From Rachycentron canadum (lineage: Eukaryota; Chordata; Actinopteri; Carangiformes; Rachycentridae): a stretch of 64,000 nucleotides of DNA. Position 1 is the stretch's first letter. The number at the start of each line of letters is the position of its first letter. The stretch is from the NCBI GenBank assembly GCA_038496675.1, contig CM076650.1, positions 15,895,846 through 15,959,845 of the forward strand. Reading direction: 5' to 3'. The position numbers were made by a program, and so were the translations under genes. The notes below the pieces were generated by a model. That model saw only the letters and a list, made by a program, of their open reading frames with translations, did no database searches and was not told where the DNA came from. Positions 1 to 14,439 of the stretch are shown here, one piece after another.

Positions 1-2370
1 CCACAGTGGCATTGTTCACTTCTATTTCTGCTTCTGAAGTCGTCCATTTACATAACAAGCAAATCTCAAATAGCATCAGTCTGACTTTCCCAGAGTTAAA
101 TCCCCTGGTTGGTGTAAGCTCTTTCTCACAGTAATGGCAAGTGGGTGAACAGGCTTCTTTTTTATCTAGTGCAGTGGCTTCAGGTTTACCATTGACACCG
201 TAACCTGCCTTTCACACTGGTTTATTGTTCTGCTTTCTTTTCTTTTAACCTTACCTTCTTTTCCAAATTATACATGCCCATTTCACAACACCTGCAGGAT
301 TCTCAAGCCTGTGAACAGAAGTCAGGGAAGTTTGGCTTTTACAGTGTTTCGATGGGCAGGAGCCTTAAAAGCCTGCAGAGCCTCTAGTGTTTAACTGGGC
401 AGGGCGAGTAAGTGTTTCCTTTGGGCCCTCATCCAGGTCAGTAGAGCTTTTGTGTATGTGTGTGCTTACTTCACCTATTGGCCTGTATGTATGTCTCATG
501 TGGGAAGGAGTTTTTTACAGGAAAAGAGGATCTGTAGTTTGTCAGTTTGTGAATCCCACTACATAGAAGCAGCATGCTGTAAAAGAACTAATGCTAGTTT
601 GCATCATAAGCTCATTGCTAAAAGTCTGATGCTTTGGCCCAGTGATGGCTTGCATAACCCAAGAGATTAATGCAAAAAGAGCTATCTACTGAGGTTATGT
701 AATGCCTTATAAAATTGGATTGGTCTTCAGATTCTCTCAGTTGCACACTTGTTTTTCTCTATATTTTGCTCAGTGCCTGGTGGGTGCTCTAGTTTGACCA
801 TTGCTGCATTTCAGTTCTCTTTGTAGACAGTTCACCCTCTTTTCACCTTCTGTTTCATCCCTCTCTCTTCTGTTTTCTAACAGTGTCTACAGTTGCTATT
901 GGTCACACTTTCATCTCTCGCTTTCATCTGTTTCTCCACACCAGTAGACTGTGTTCTGACCTTGTTAAATGACTTGTAAGTGCCAGGTCAGAGACATTGT
1001 AGTTACTGTAGAGGTGTTGACACTCTACAGACTTTAAGCTGAGAAAGACACCTTTTCTCTCAGAAATTGTACTTATGCACTATGAAGCATAGGTGTGTGA
1101 ATGTGGGAGGTTGCGGTTGTTACTTTCTTTTCAGGTGTTTACTATTTCTTCCTCTGTTTTGTGTTTCTGTTTTTGTGTGAGGTTCACAAAAAGGAAAAGT
1201 CTCATTCTGTGCGTCTATGTGCCTCCTTGCGTCTTTTCCCTCTCTCTTCCTCCCATGTCTCTTCTCCCTCTGTCAACCCCCCATCAACCTGACTCCCTCA
1301 CCTTCCACCATCATTAAAGTGAAGCCTGTAGAGAGAGTGGAGTCAGTGACCTCAGTTCACCTCCTTCTCTCCCACAGGCTGGTTACGAGCCGCCTTATTA
1401 TACTGACCCCAAGCAAATAAGAGCGCACACACATTCACACATATCCTCTTTAAAACTCCAATCATGCTTTCCTCACCTCTTCTGCACAATTAGACTGTTC
1501 TCACTTTCCTGACATCTCTGCTTTCTCTTATATTTTTAATAACTTTAATACTTTAATACTGTTCTCTCTGACTTTGTTATGCAAGTGAGCAACTATGCAG
1601 GTTTTACAGAGAAACAACTTCTAAAGCAGCTGACTCGAAACATTATTATACACTTGGCTGTAAATGTGGGGGAGAAGCGCCTCCTATTAAAAATATCCAA
1701 CCTTTGAGTTATGTAGGGAGTGTGTATCCGATCTCTTTATTCAGGGGAACGTGCTGAGGTGTGTAAAACTCCTAAAGAGACGAAAGAGGTAGCTCCCTCT
1801 TTAAGGCAAAACTGTAGCGCATTAACATTAATCAGTTGTGGGCAATGTTTGTGTGTGTATGTGTGTGTGCTGGTATGTGGGGAGGAGTGTCAGCATGTCT
1901 CTTTGTTAAAAACTAGAGCGTGCAAATGAGTAGTATGCTCAGTCTGCATCATTTTCTCTGCTTAAAGTGTGTGAGTTAGCAGAAACAACCCGTAAGTAAC
2001 CTCTCCTTTTCTCTTCCCTTCTCTCCTCCTCTCTTGCATCGCCATCTTCTCACCTTAGTCTCTCTTTCTGTGTATATGTCTAGATCTCCCTCTCTTTATT
2101 TCTTTCTTTTTCTCCCTACAGTTTGTTCCCCTCTAAGCTTAAATCAATGTGCTTGTTAGCAACTTCCCAGATTTTTACAGCATTTCATCACCCTCACCCT
2201 TACTTCTAACCCCTTAGAGATACACACACACATACACGCAGACACACATAATGACTTCCCTTATCCTTTGTCTCAAACTTGAAGACTTGGGGGGATAAAA
2301 AGAGTTGCAGCCCATGGGTGACTTTTGTTAATTGTGTTGCTTTGACTCAAATCTCCACATGACATTACCT

Positions 2371-2394
2371 AATAATAATAATAATAATAATAAT
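2371..2394. repeat. (AAT)n microsatellite
   Basis: Eight AAT units. Confidence 0.95.
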
Positions 2395-5300
2395 TGGTCT
2401 GCATGACACAACTAGAACTCTGAAATGCAAATAGGTGCTGCTGTTTCTTTCGCTGATTCTACATACATACATGTGAGTGACAGTACATTTAGTCTCGTAA
2501 AAGAGAATCTGCAGATCTTTTTACTTCAGGAAAGTTTTGTAACTTTGTAAGTGTCGGGTCCAATTTTGAAATATTACAATTTTTGATTTTGTCAGTTTCA
2601 CCCAGCCCAACATCAATATGAAGTCTTCTGGTTTTAATCTCTCTCTTTTAATAGACTTTCACAGCTGATATTTTTACTCCTGACAGCAGAAAAACAGGTG
2701 TAGCTAATATTAGTATCAGTTTCCACCAGCTGCAGGGCTCAAACAGTTGGCTCTGGGTGAACCAAGTGAGAAAAAAGAAAAGCTAGACATACAGATAGAG
2801 AAAGAGGATGTGTCAGAGATGAGGTGTATGTTTCATGGGAGTGTGTGTGTGTGTTTTTTCATCGCAGATCCAGGGGCTTGCAATGTGCTTTTACTGGGGA
2901 TTGGAAGCAGGGGAGGAGAATTCAAGCTCTGAATAGGCTTTAAGGCCTGGGGACACATTGAGCCGAGCCCCATCAAAACCAACACTATCAGCCATTCATC
3001 AGCCTCCTTTCCTATGCCAACCTTTATTTCTCAGGAGAAGTTGCCTAAGGCAGATAGAAAACGAAATAAAGAAAAGGACGGAAAAGAGAAGTTGGAGGAA
3101 GTGTAATCTCATGTAGTAACAAATGGTTTTACACAACAGAAATTTAGGCACCACCATAACTCAACCTAATCTCTCTCTCTCTGGCTCAAAATGGCCCTTT
3201 TCACTTCAGTAAACCAGGCCATTGTTGTTGGCTAACACAAATTGGAAGAACTATATTTGATATATTTTTGGATTAAAGTAATTTGAGCATAATTATGTGT
3301 TAGTTCAAATTTTTTTTTTTTCTTTTGAACTAGGGATAGACTTGTTTTTGTAACCATCCTCATGTGACCAATCAAGGAACTACAGTTTTTGGCACCTCTG
3401 TGTTGGCTTTATTTTGAGTTAATATTGTCGCTGCAGCTTTCTGAGACACTTTAAGGCCAGAAAACGAAATATTACAAAAATCAAGTCTTGGATGAAAGTA
3501 AGACAAAAATTAAGATTCAGTGTCTCTGATAGACAGAACAGACAGAAATTTGGTTATGTTACACAGGTAAAATACAGTGAAAAAAAGGCAACCTTGGGGG
3601 TGTCTTAAATATAGATGAGAGGGTAGATGAAATGTGGCACCCGGATTCTTGGCTTGCCCTGTTGTTGGCCCCATTTTAGTTTGAAAACACCAGGGTGGCA
3701 TTTTAGTCTGAATGAGCAGAAACCGATATTTTTGGCAACAATGACACAGACGCCCACATTTTATCAGTTACAACGTATCTTTCCATAATCTGTCATGCTC
3801 CTGTCACATGACCCTTTTCCAGATTAAAACAATGATTCCCAGTCTGTTTTTTTCGTCATCAGTAAATCCCTGGTTTTACTTTTTGTCATTGCTGCTCCTC
3901 ATGTTTGGTTTTTTGCAACTAAGCAACCAACTGCCAAGTAGACAATCTGCTATCTCTTTACACTAGCATGTGCAAGTATGAGAATAGTCATGCATGTGTG
4001 TTTTCAGGTGTGTTAGTATGGATGGAGGTTATTTCTGATTCTGAGCTAAAACACTTGTGTGTACAGAGATCGTCTTTGCGTGGATGCAGCCTCAAAGAAT
4101 GATATTCTTGTTCAGATAAATAATGACTCCAGCTTTAAAGATTATGGCTCTCAATTAGTACAATAGTGCATGACCACTATTAATAAATTAGTGAGTAGTA
4201 CCAGTAGAGCAAGCTTGTATTAAAAGACAACATAAATTGTTACTTCCTCAATAAAAATGAACAGGTAGAAGAAGAGATACAGGGTAGTGTTCACACCTCC
4301 TGGACTCGTATCCTGACTTTTCCCACAATTGATTTTATTTAGACTTTTATCAGTAATTGAGTTTGAGCATAACAACTTTATCTGTGTATTACGTCAGTAT
4401 CAACTTTGTTCTTTATCTGCCCATTAGAGGATTTAATATTATCTGAAAACCTTCAGTAAGTTAAATGACATTCAAACCAGAGACACCAATTTATCACATC
4501 TGTGCCAAGTACTTCTAAAAATGTGGTCATAAATCTCTTATTATCCATATTTTCCTTCTGTAAGCTTGTCAGTGCTTGTTAGTTATATCAGAAACCTTGT
4601 TATCTGTACTTTTGTTGAAAAAAGAGTGATGCCAAGTCAAGCATAATTGGGTTAGGTGCCTGTATACTCCACCTCACGAGGCAACCTCAAAGTTGTTAAG
4701 AGTTAACACGAGAACCCAAAACATTTGGCTCAGTGACGCCGTCACTGTCTCCTTGTAATGGTATAAAAAGCGACAGGCTGTCAAAGCCGGGCTCAAGCTG
4801 ATGTCAGTACACATGATATTTCTGTGCCTTCTCTGGGAGAAAATTGGGCCATTTTAGGGCACTCAGGCTTGAAATTAGTTTGAGCAAAGAAAGGTGTTGA
4901 TTTCACTAAATCTAAATAGATTGCTGTCTTTCTCTCACCTTTACTTTTTCCCCACTTCGTCTCACTTTAGCTTTTTTCCTTTTTGCGCATGCGACTCCCA
5001 TTCCCATCTCCTGTTTGTGCTGTGAATTCTGGATAATAACTGGAGCCAAGGAAGGAAAGGCAGTCATAAAATACAGTTGCAGTTTTATTTCTGCGGCTGC
5101 CTACAGTGTCAGTGCAGATAGAGGTTGCTCTAACAGCCTCTTAACAGCTCTTTCACCAACATCACCTTCACTGCACCTTAAGCAACACTGTGTGTCTGCT
5201 GCATTTGACTGATGGAAAGACATGGGAAGATGTATGAGGATCTGTGTCATCCACAAACCATCACTTATCACTTATATTGTTTTTCAGACCTCTTTCAGCT

Positions 5301-6799
5301 CTCCCATTCTTATCTCTCTGGACCTTGGATATGTCACTTCAAGATCATTTCTCCATTGTCATGTCTGTCATTTCACCCAGAAAAGAACTTTCCAACAAGT
5401 TCTCCTAACAAAATGATGAAATAACTTGGTTAAGGAGAGGAAAGATCTTAGTCTGTGTTTGAGTCTATAGCTATGCTGGCTGCTTTGTAGGGCTGTATCT
5501 AGTCTTTTAGATTAGACTGTCCAGACTGATGTCTTGGACCAACCAACTGACCGACATTTTTGACGATCCCATCATCCACCTTCTCTAGACTTTTTGGTTT
5601 TATAAATGCAGCATATGATTTCCTCCTTTGCTCCCAACAGACAAGAGTTTTAATTCCCTTGCCCACTATTGGACCATGTCACTTGAATGTAAACACAGGC
5701 ATTGTTTTGGGGAATTTGCTGAAACAATTGATGTTGTTGTTTTTTGCTGTTGTTTTTCATGGGCAAGTCAAAAATTCTCTCTGCCACCAGTTCTCTCCAC
5801 CTTTTTCTATGTAACACTTGATACTTTGGCGTAGCTGCCCCAGAGTTATATCAGCTCTAGGTGTGAACAAACAACTCGCTAATTAGCACTTGTCAAGTCC
5901 AAGTGATGAGTTCCTGAAGAAAACAAGATGGCAAACTTTTTCTGCAAGGCATAGATGAGAGGTGGTTTTATTCCCTGTTGTGTGACTGCCACTGGAAGAT
6001 CTTTTCTGCAGCACAAGGGTGCGTGTCAGGTGTGAACATGAGCTCAATTCAGAAAGCTGAGGGCAGCTTCAGAAGGTTGATGGTCTATAACACACATCGA
6101 ACTGGTTCTCAGTCAGTGCTCTGTCCTGTCAGCAGGGTAATACTAACGAGTTCACTCGAATATGTTGAGTGTGTGTATTTGTGTCTGTGTGTGCACTAGG
6201 ATGGAGGATGGCACTTGCATCCACTTGACTTCAGATGATTTGAGCGAGTTAAAGTGTTTGTTCCTGCACGTTCATGCATATGGGTGTGTTCGCTCCACAC
6301 TTGAGCGAAAGGCATCTGCCTGCTGTATCACTTGACTGGCACTCTGCTTCTGTTTCCTTCCTTCCTGAGAGCTGGTGGCAGGTTGTAAAGTGGATTTATC
6401 TAATCTGCACCATGCGTGAGAGCATAATGATATGTACATCTGCCAAAGTACTCGTTTACACACCCATATCCAACCATATGCATTTTCATACATGTGCATG
6501 TTTGTATGTCCAGGTATGCGTGTGCATTTCTGCCCCCCACTCAACTTCCTTTGTCACATTCAATGTCGACTCTTATTCTTCTTGATTTAGTGGGATTAGA
6601 TCAAAAGTTGCTGACGAAGAGAAAAGAACAGACCGCCTGACGTCTGGGGAGACAAAGCAGGAGCTGGCCTTTTTAGCACAAGGTGCATATGCAGTGTGTG
6701 AGTGTGTGTATGTGTGTATACTTTATCTGTAAAATTCATATTTCATCTAGAAGTCAGACCTTGGAGGTTACAGAGATGTATTTTCCGTTCTTATTATCG

Positions 6800-6800
<1 letters not shown>

Positions 6801-6893
<93 letters not shown>
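6801..6893. repeat. (CT)n(AC)n microsatellite
   Basis: Sixteen bases of TC repeat pass directly into about 76 bases of AC repeat with one AT interruption. Confidence 0.97.
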
Positions 6894-6895
<2 letters not shown>

Positions 6896-7177
6896 GTCAC
6901 ACTCCCTCTCAGAAACTGATGTCCCCCATTCCCAAATCTCTTATTTTACCTGTTTCAGCCTCTTCATCTTTCTTTCAAGCTTTACCTGATTTCTCTTTCT
7001 CCTCTTGCCTTCTCTTCCATCTTCCTCCTCTTCTTCCTCTTCTCTCTCTCTCTCTATCGCTCTCTCTGCCCCCATGCATCTCTAATTCTCCCTCTCTCCA
7101 CTGTAGCTCTTCATCTGAGAATTTTATTATCTCTGACAGGGGTGTTGAATTTTTTTCCTCCTCCTTTCATCTCTGCT

Positions 7178-7178
<1 letters not shown>

Positions 7179-7214
<36 letters not shown>
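7179..7214. repeat. (CT)n microsatellite
   Basis: About 36 bases of uninterrupted CT, at the end of a 250-base pyrimidine-rich zone. Confidence 0.95.
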
Positions 7215-7217
<3 letters not shown>

Positions 7218-7530
7218 TGAGTATTGGTGTTTATGATGCCTTGCGGCTCCCTTATCTTGTGCACCCTGCCTTGGATGATAACTGGGGCCTGTCAGCTGCT
7301 TCTAGCACTGTCATATACAGTATGTATGTGTGTTTCAGTGCATGTGAGTGCTTGTGTTTAAAAGATTGTGTTGAGTGGTATGTGAGTGTCTTCTTCTATG
7401 AGTGTGTACGTGTGTTTGTGTCTGTTACAAGAAAGAGAAACTTTGCCAATACACACACAGATTGCCATCCCCTGGGTGCAATCAGAGACGGATGTGGAAA
7501 CAGATGATTACATGTGTTTGAATTTGCTCT

Positions 7531-7554
7531 GTGTGTGTGTGTGTGTGTGTGTGT
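7531..7554. repeat. (GT)n microsatellite
   Basis: Twelve GT units. Confidence 0.95.
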
Positions 7555-7645
7555 ATGATTGAGCTGAGAATTAAGAACATGTCAATTTACAACACTATTT
7601 AATTTTTCAGTCAGGAATTTTTTATATCCCAGCTATCTATTCTGC

Positions 7646-7689
7646 CACACACACACACACACACACATACACACACACACACACACACA
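7646..7689. repeat. (CA)n microsatellite
   Basis: About 44 bases of CA with one TA interruption. It lies about 90 bases from the GT run at 7531-7554, so the two are complementary and could pair. Confidence 0.95.
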
Positions 7690-9697
7690 GACATGCACAC
7701 TCTGACCTAACTTAGCTAGACATGTAGACTTGTCTTCCTGAAATGGGGAGTATTATGCTGTCAACTGCCTACAGCTGCCTCCAGGGTCCAAACATAAGAG
7801 GATCAAGCTGGTGTTGCACAATTTTGTCATCATGTCACAGTGATAAACTTTTTAACCAAATTCAACAGTTTTCAAGCAGAAACTTTTTGATGCTACCTTA
7901 TGCAACACCAAGGCAACATTATCATGAAATTTCGGACAAAGATTTTTTTTTTTTTTTGGTTTCATATCATAATTTTTCCATGACCCCTCTTTGAAGTCAT
8001 TTGGCTTCTAAACATTTATGCATCCTAGTATTTAATTCCCTCAAAGTTTTATGCTTAAGTCTGCAAAACAATCATGATGAAAGTTACACGTGGTTCTATT
8101 TCACACCATCTAAATGTGATCTCTTGGCTTGACCTATCTCCTGTGTGGAAATAAAAGTGATTGCCATATTGTTTTCTATACTGATTTTCTTTCCTGGCAG
8201 ACAGAGGCCATTTAAGATTTTACTTGTTTACATAATGCTTGTGTAGATACATCTCAGCCTTCCAGGTAGCAAGACGTCACAAACAAAAAACTAATATATT
8301 ATTGTCATGAAGTTGAAAGTGCTTTGCCCAAACTATTTGGAATTGAATAAGCAATTTGGATATCCAGCATTGTTGTGATTTGGTTTGAATTGTTTGAATA
8401 ATAAAAGGAAAACATAGAAAAATGTGATTCAAACAGTGTCAAAATATTTGAATCACATTGATATCATCATGTTTAGTTAGTGCAGTACAAAGCTCTGTAG
8501 CAGGATAAATATCATGTTATAACAATGTGTTTTTGGACAGTAATGGTAAATATGATGTGAAACAGGCAAAATTAAGATTTGATCTGGATCTGATGCCAAA
8601 CTTGATTTAATTTTTTTATGACGGGATACACACACATACACACAGTGCAGTCAGTCTCAGTTCCCACCACCCCCTTCTCACTGCTGACCCTGACCCTCTG
8701 TCAGTAGCATTGACTTTAGCTGACAACACTGACTGAATGCCCTTCAACTCATGCAGTCAAACACACACACACGAGACACACATCATGCATGAATACAATA
8801 CAAATGCATATACTCAGAAACTACACACATTCATTACATTAACACAGTTGGTCACGCATCCCTGTGGCCATTATGGATCATCTGTTCTGTCAGTGTTGCC
8901 AGCTGAGAGGAATATCTTCACCTCACAGCAGCGACACGTAGCCAGCTGTTTGGTATGTGACTTACACACACACACCCACACACAGTCTGTAGGAATGGAC
9001 AAAGGTATGACAGTAACCTATGCATCAACTTATACAATGAGAAAAATATCTCTATTTCTACAAGACACACACACACACTACATGCATCTAATATATTTAT
9101 GCATATAATAATTGATATTAGTTCTCTACAAGCAATACATTGTTTTTTTGCACTCTTAGTGCTTTTGTGTCTCTAACAACACCTGTGAAATTGAGATTAA
9201 TGTGGCACTGAACATAATATATATATAATATATATACAGGCTTATATTTTTTCATATTTATATTTATTCAGATAATACAAATACTTGGAACAACAGCACA
9301 CCAAAATGATTATCAACAGTAACAGAAAGGCTTCAGCACAGGCAGAGTTTCGCCGCTGTAAAGAACCACTTCCCATCAGAACTGGGAGGTTCAGTTTGAT
9401 TAATGACTGCAGTGAAATAACTGCTTTTGTCCTACAGATGCCCTTGTATTCCAATTTGGTAGTTTTGTCAATCGTGGACACTGCCATGTTAAAAAGCTTT
9501 CATGAGCACTGAACCATGCCACTTTACTTTCATACTTTAGGGAACAATCAACTAAGGCATGAGCAGCAGTTTTTGTTTTTCTGAAACTCTTGGTTTATTA
9601 TCTTAGGATGAATATAAGTAAGGAAATATTAATTGATTCGTTGCTCTTCTGCCCTCATTTGCTCCTGCATTCTCATCCATGGCATGACATCTCATTG

Positions 9698-9699
<2 letters not shown>

Positions 9700-9747
<48 letters not shown>
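9700..9747. repeat. (GT)n microsatellite
   Basis: About 24 uninterrupted TG/GT units. Confidence 0.96.
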
Positions 9748-9750
<3 letters not shown>

Positions 9751-11151
9751 TCAGTCTGAGGGCTCGTTGATCTGATGCCAGCTAGGAGTCAAGAGAACCT
9801 TGGGTAATTACACTCCTGTGTGGCATTGCATGGCACTAGTATTGTGTCTGGGATGGCTGCCATCCTTAGTGTGTGCGTGTGTGTGTATGCCGTGTGTAGT
9901 GTGTATATTATTGATGCCTATTTTGAATCTGTGAATAGTATCTTTTCTGCATGTCAGCATTCATGTGCATTTTAATATGTGGCTCTCTCTTGAAAAAGAG
10001 ATTTTCATCTCAATGAGCCTGATTAAATAAAGACTGAAAATCAATATGATCATATTGCAATGTAATATGTAAAAGATATGACTTTAAATTAAATAATCAA
10101 AATAAAACATTAAAATAATCTAGTAAATCTAGTTCTTCTACTTCATTTTAGCATCTGAAAAGAAGATGATGTACATATTACAGCTCTGCTGTGTATACAG
10201 ATACCAAAATTCAAATATAAATCTGCATAGCATTCAGGTTTACTGATACAAAATACAAAGAAAATTATTCAGAAAATTCTGTGGTTTTTTTTTTTGTTTT
10301 GTTTTTTTACAAAACTACAATACTTTATTTTTGTTTGTTCTGACTTTGTTTTCTGATTCTAACACTTAGTGTGTCCAATTAGCAGTAAATCTAAATTTAG
10401 CTAAATGCCATTGAACTGTCCTACACAAGTTGTGAGCAAGGTGTCCATACTGCACCAACCTCTATGAAAGGGTGAACCTATGGACAGCTGGGTGAATTAA
10501 GCTTTTTAAAAAAAAAAATCAAAGTACCACCCAGAGGTCACATATTAATTGTAGTGTCATCAGCAAAAATGTCCTTCACTGTTCCTTAACAAAAGAGAAT
10601 AAAGTAGACTATTTTGGGAATAAACAAATCATTTTCACTCGTGGCTGATTTGCTCTGGTTGAAATGCTGCCAAAAGAGAGGGATTAGAGGAAAGAACAAG
10701 AGAAATGAGCTGCTGATGTAAACAAAAAAGCAAAGGAGCTGCTTATATTCTGCTATGCTGCTGTTTTCTCAGCTGTTGGTACATTACAGTCTGTTTTTCT
10801 TTCATTGTTTTCTTATTTTTGTCTCTTTTTTTTTTTTTTCTTTCTCTTACTCTTTGGAATCACAGTTAGTGTGACTGAAATCATCCAAACCATTCCTTGC
10901 TGTTCTCAGTGTGTGCCTTCTCCTATGAAAGACTGACAGTCAGGGGGAGACTGACACACCTCTGCAGGCAAACAAAAGGAGTGACAGGGCTCCAGTACTG
11001 TGTAATGAAAATGGATTATACATATATTACTGCTGGCTTTCTTCAATGAATAACCAGAGAAAACTTTTTTCTGCCTACAGTGGAATTCCAGGTGTGTGTT
11101 TATATGCAAGTGCTTAACTGGATGCATGCAATACAATTGCTGATGATGGTA

Positions 11152-12108
11152 TATACACCGATCAGCCATAACATTATGACCATCTGCCTAACATTGTGTA
11201 GGTCCCCCTTTTGCCACCAAAGCAGCCCTGACCTGTCAAGGCACCTCTGAAGGTGAGCTGCGTTATCAGGCACTAAGTGAGCAGCAGATCCTTTAAGTCC
11301 TGTAAGTGGTGAGGTGGAGCCTCCAAGGATCAGACTTGTTTGTTCAGCACATGAAGGCCAACACCTTGAACTTGTTGCCGTGTTCCTCAAACCATCCCTG
11401 AATCGTTTTTCGCGTGTGGCAGGACATACTAGCTTTCTGAGGAATGAGGACATTGGCATTAATGCCGTTTCTATAAAGGAGGTATACTTAGTCATACTTG
11501 GTGTTTAGATAGATCGTATGTGTCAAAGTAAGCTCCACATATCACGACTCTGGAGCAAAGGACTCAAATGCGCGACTCAGTAGCTTCCAAAATCAGCAAT
11601 ATCTTTTAATTCAAAAGATGCACAGTCAGGCAGACTGTGATCAAAACACCAGGAAACCAAAAGTAGGCAAGGGCAATAAGATGCCAAAAACAGGTAGGGT
11701 CAAATCTCTTGACTGGAAACTCACGAAGACGCTGGAACTCTTGACCTATCGGAACAAGACGAACTGGCACTGAGGGGAATACACACATGGACTATATACT
11801 GACAGGGAGGGGAGATAATGAGACACAGGTGAAACCAATTAGGGGAGGGGCAGGTAATCAAACAGGCGGGAAACACAAGAGGGCAGGAAGTGGGTGATCT
11901 GGAATGAGACAAGAGGTGAGTATTTCAAAATAAAACAGGAACTGACACAAGGAATGGGCAGACATAACTTAACTGCAGGAACTGGTTGTGACACCACATG
12001 AATGACAGGGCCCAAGGTCTCCCAGCAGAACATGAGGAACTGTAGCCAAAGCATCACACTATCTCCTGCAGCTTGCTTTCTTTCAATAGTGCATCCTGGT
12101 GCCATGTC
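11152..12108 (-). mobile_element. Tc1/mariner-like transposon remnant, interrupted
   Basis: The + strand begins with CACCGATCAGCCATAACATT and follows a teleost Tc1-like consensus to GTGCATCCTGGTGCCATGTC, where it stops. Read on the minus strand it gives pieces of a DDE transposase: SVMLWLQFLMFCWETLGP, then GWFEEHGNKFKVL. The block expected to carry PDLNPIEHLW is missing through a small internal deletion, frames shift several times, and a younger insertion splits the element at 11541-11993. The element is dead. Family recognition is from memory. Confidence 0.8.
11541..11993 (-). mobile_element. LTR-like insertion nested in the Tc1 remnant
   Basis: A 453-base block interrupts the Tc1-like consensus exactly between two copies of CCACAT (11535-11540 and 11994-11999), consistent with a 6-base target duplication. 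On the minus strand it starts TGTCACAACC and ends with an AT-rich AATTAAAAG region followed by GCATTTGAGTCC and GTCGTGA. This order resembles a retrotransposon LTR with its polyadenylation region near the 3' end. No internal coding region accompanies it, so a solo LTR is the best guess; a non-autonomous DNA element is possible. Confidence 0.6.
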
Positions 12109-14439
12109 TTCCTTAAAATATATAACCTTGTCACTTATATGCTTCATGTCTAGAAACATTAACACACTGACCATAGATGTTACATTCACACAAACATATG
12201 TGTAACAGAGGATACACTCACCCATTTCTCATTTTCACATCCCATTCTTTCAGCATTTCACAGAAAAGAAAGAGTAAGGGTTTAATTCGATTTTGAGAAA
12301 AAATTGTCAGGTGTAAACATTTGAACATTTTCCCATCAGTCTTTCCTTTTTAAAAATGGTTGAAGCGAATTTATTATATCATCAAGGTTTTCTATAGTGG
12401 ATTTCAAAAAAGCATAGTGCAACATATTTAGTGACTTTTTGGACAAACATTAGCTATTTTGCATAGAAGAGAATCATCAGTAGTCCACTGCCTCAGGTGC
12501 ACCTCTCCAAATCTGCTCTGTTCAGTAAGTGGCAGAGAGGTGGAGCAGCAGTTTTTCTCCTTTTTTTACTTTTTTACTTTCTCTCTGAGTGATCATTTTG
12601 CATGTAAATATAGTTAAAATCTCAGCACAGCTGTTGTTTTTAACTTGATTTTGTCTGATGATATCGTACTGAGCAATGTTATTTGCTCAGGATTTTAACA
12701 TAACAGAGTAGCAACTTTGAAATGACTGCTGGTTAACATGTCATCTTAATGAGCAGCTTTTCATTCACTATTTCGTACTTGTTCATTGTCTGATAGCAGA
12801 AACAAAGAAACATGTAAATGAGAGCAGCTTTATTGGAAATCCCACTGTATCAAAATACTTTTATATGTGAGTGCAGAGAGTAGTAGAGAAGCAAACAGAA
12901 AAGGGGCTGAAACCTGCTTATATATGGCAGAATGCAAATGCAGCGTGCATATAACGTCATCTTGCAACATATAGCAACTTTTCCAGCAGGCATAAGCTGC
13001 GTTCCCTTGAGTAGTAGCTGTTTGCATCAGTCAAAAATGGCACAATCTCACAGTTTTATCTTCAAATGCATCAAATGCATCTTAGAGTATGAATTGATGA
13101 ACAAATTCCAGATTGCAGTTTGTCATTTATCTCAGTAAACATGACACATACGTGGACATTTCTAGGTCCTTGACCTACACCATTAGCACCTTTTTCATTT
13201 TTCATACTCTTTTATCAATGTGTGTTCTTTGCCATCTTATAGTGGTTAGCAGCTGCCAGCAGAGCTCCTCTAAGTGCTGCCTTGCAACACTGTCAAATGA
13301 CTCTCTGGATGAGCAGTGCAGCCAAGAAGACTCCATTGTAAAACTAGCATAGCAAGATGAAATTCACTTGGGGTACAGATTGCATTACAGTCTCCATTAG
13401 CCTTTGGCCTCATCTGTCACAGAAACAAGAGCTAAGTAAGCGCTAGCAGACCACTCACAGGTCAGATATCCAATAGCAGGTCTGTCGGCACGGTAACAGA
13501 GAAGCCCTCAAGTCGATCAATGAATTGAAACTGAGTCAAACAAGAAGTACACTACAATACAGTACACCCTTAGAAAAATAATTCTCCTCTCCTTTTGGTT
13601 TGTGTTGTGTGTGAGTGTGTGTGTCTGTGTTTGTGTCTCTGTGTGTGTGCATCTTGAAACTCTAGTAATCAAAGTATACTGATACTGAAGTGGTACACAC
13701 AAACATGTTTGAATGTCACAACACAGCAGGTATAGATCATACACAAATGAGCAACTGTCACACACATACACACACAACCTTAGCACAGTGGATATAACAT
13801 ATTTATTCCTATGAATTTTCTCTCCCCCTTGCTCTCTTCATCCATCAACCATCTGTTGTTGCTGATGTTGCTGCTGTAAGGTCATTACAAATTCAGCTCT
13901 TTTCATCCTGTTTGCTTGAATTATTTTTCCGCCAAAGGCTCCAAGCTGGCCCCTGGCTTGACTTTGATTGAACTCAGTGTTACCCACACGATACTATCTG
14001 ATTCAAAAACACATTTTTTTATTTAAAATTCAGTCAAAAACACTATTTAAGTTTTTGACCCCCTCCAGATAATTAGATTTTTAACTTTCATATAAGAAAC
14101 TTAGAGCAAGATGTGAAAAGTGATGGGCATTTAATTTTTCACAGTTCATTTGTCATTGCAGTTACTCAGTTGTTTTGATAGGACATACTGGCAGTTTTTA
14201 TCATTTTGACACAAAATACAGTGAGTTCTTTGTAATGAGACTACAATGGTTCATATATACTATACAGTCTATTTACCTCCTTTGTATTGACATGTTGCCC
14301 TGCAACAGCTGGGTTTAGAGAATTTTGATTACTTAAAGGGGCAGCATTTTAAAAATCTATATTTTTGTTGTTTTGATGTTGTACGGAAAGGTTTCCATAC
14401 CATTTTACCCTACGCCTACCCTTTTAAAGGAATCATAAA

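Noticed and set aside
1379..1425. Exon-like segment after CCCACAG encoding AGYEPPYYTDPKQIR
   Set aside because: The acceptor looks good, but the peptide matches no MGAT5B block and there is no donor before the frame runs into repeat-like sequence.
6683..7236. Several overlapping frames rich in HTHT or SLSL
   Set aside because: They are direct translations of AC and CT microsatellites.
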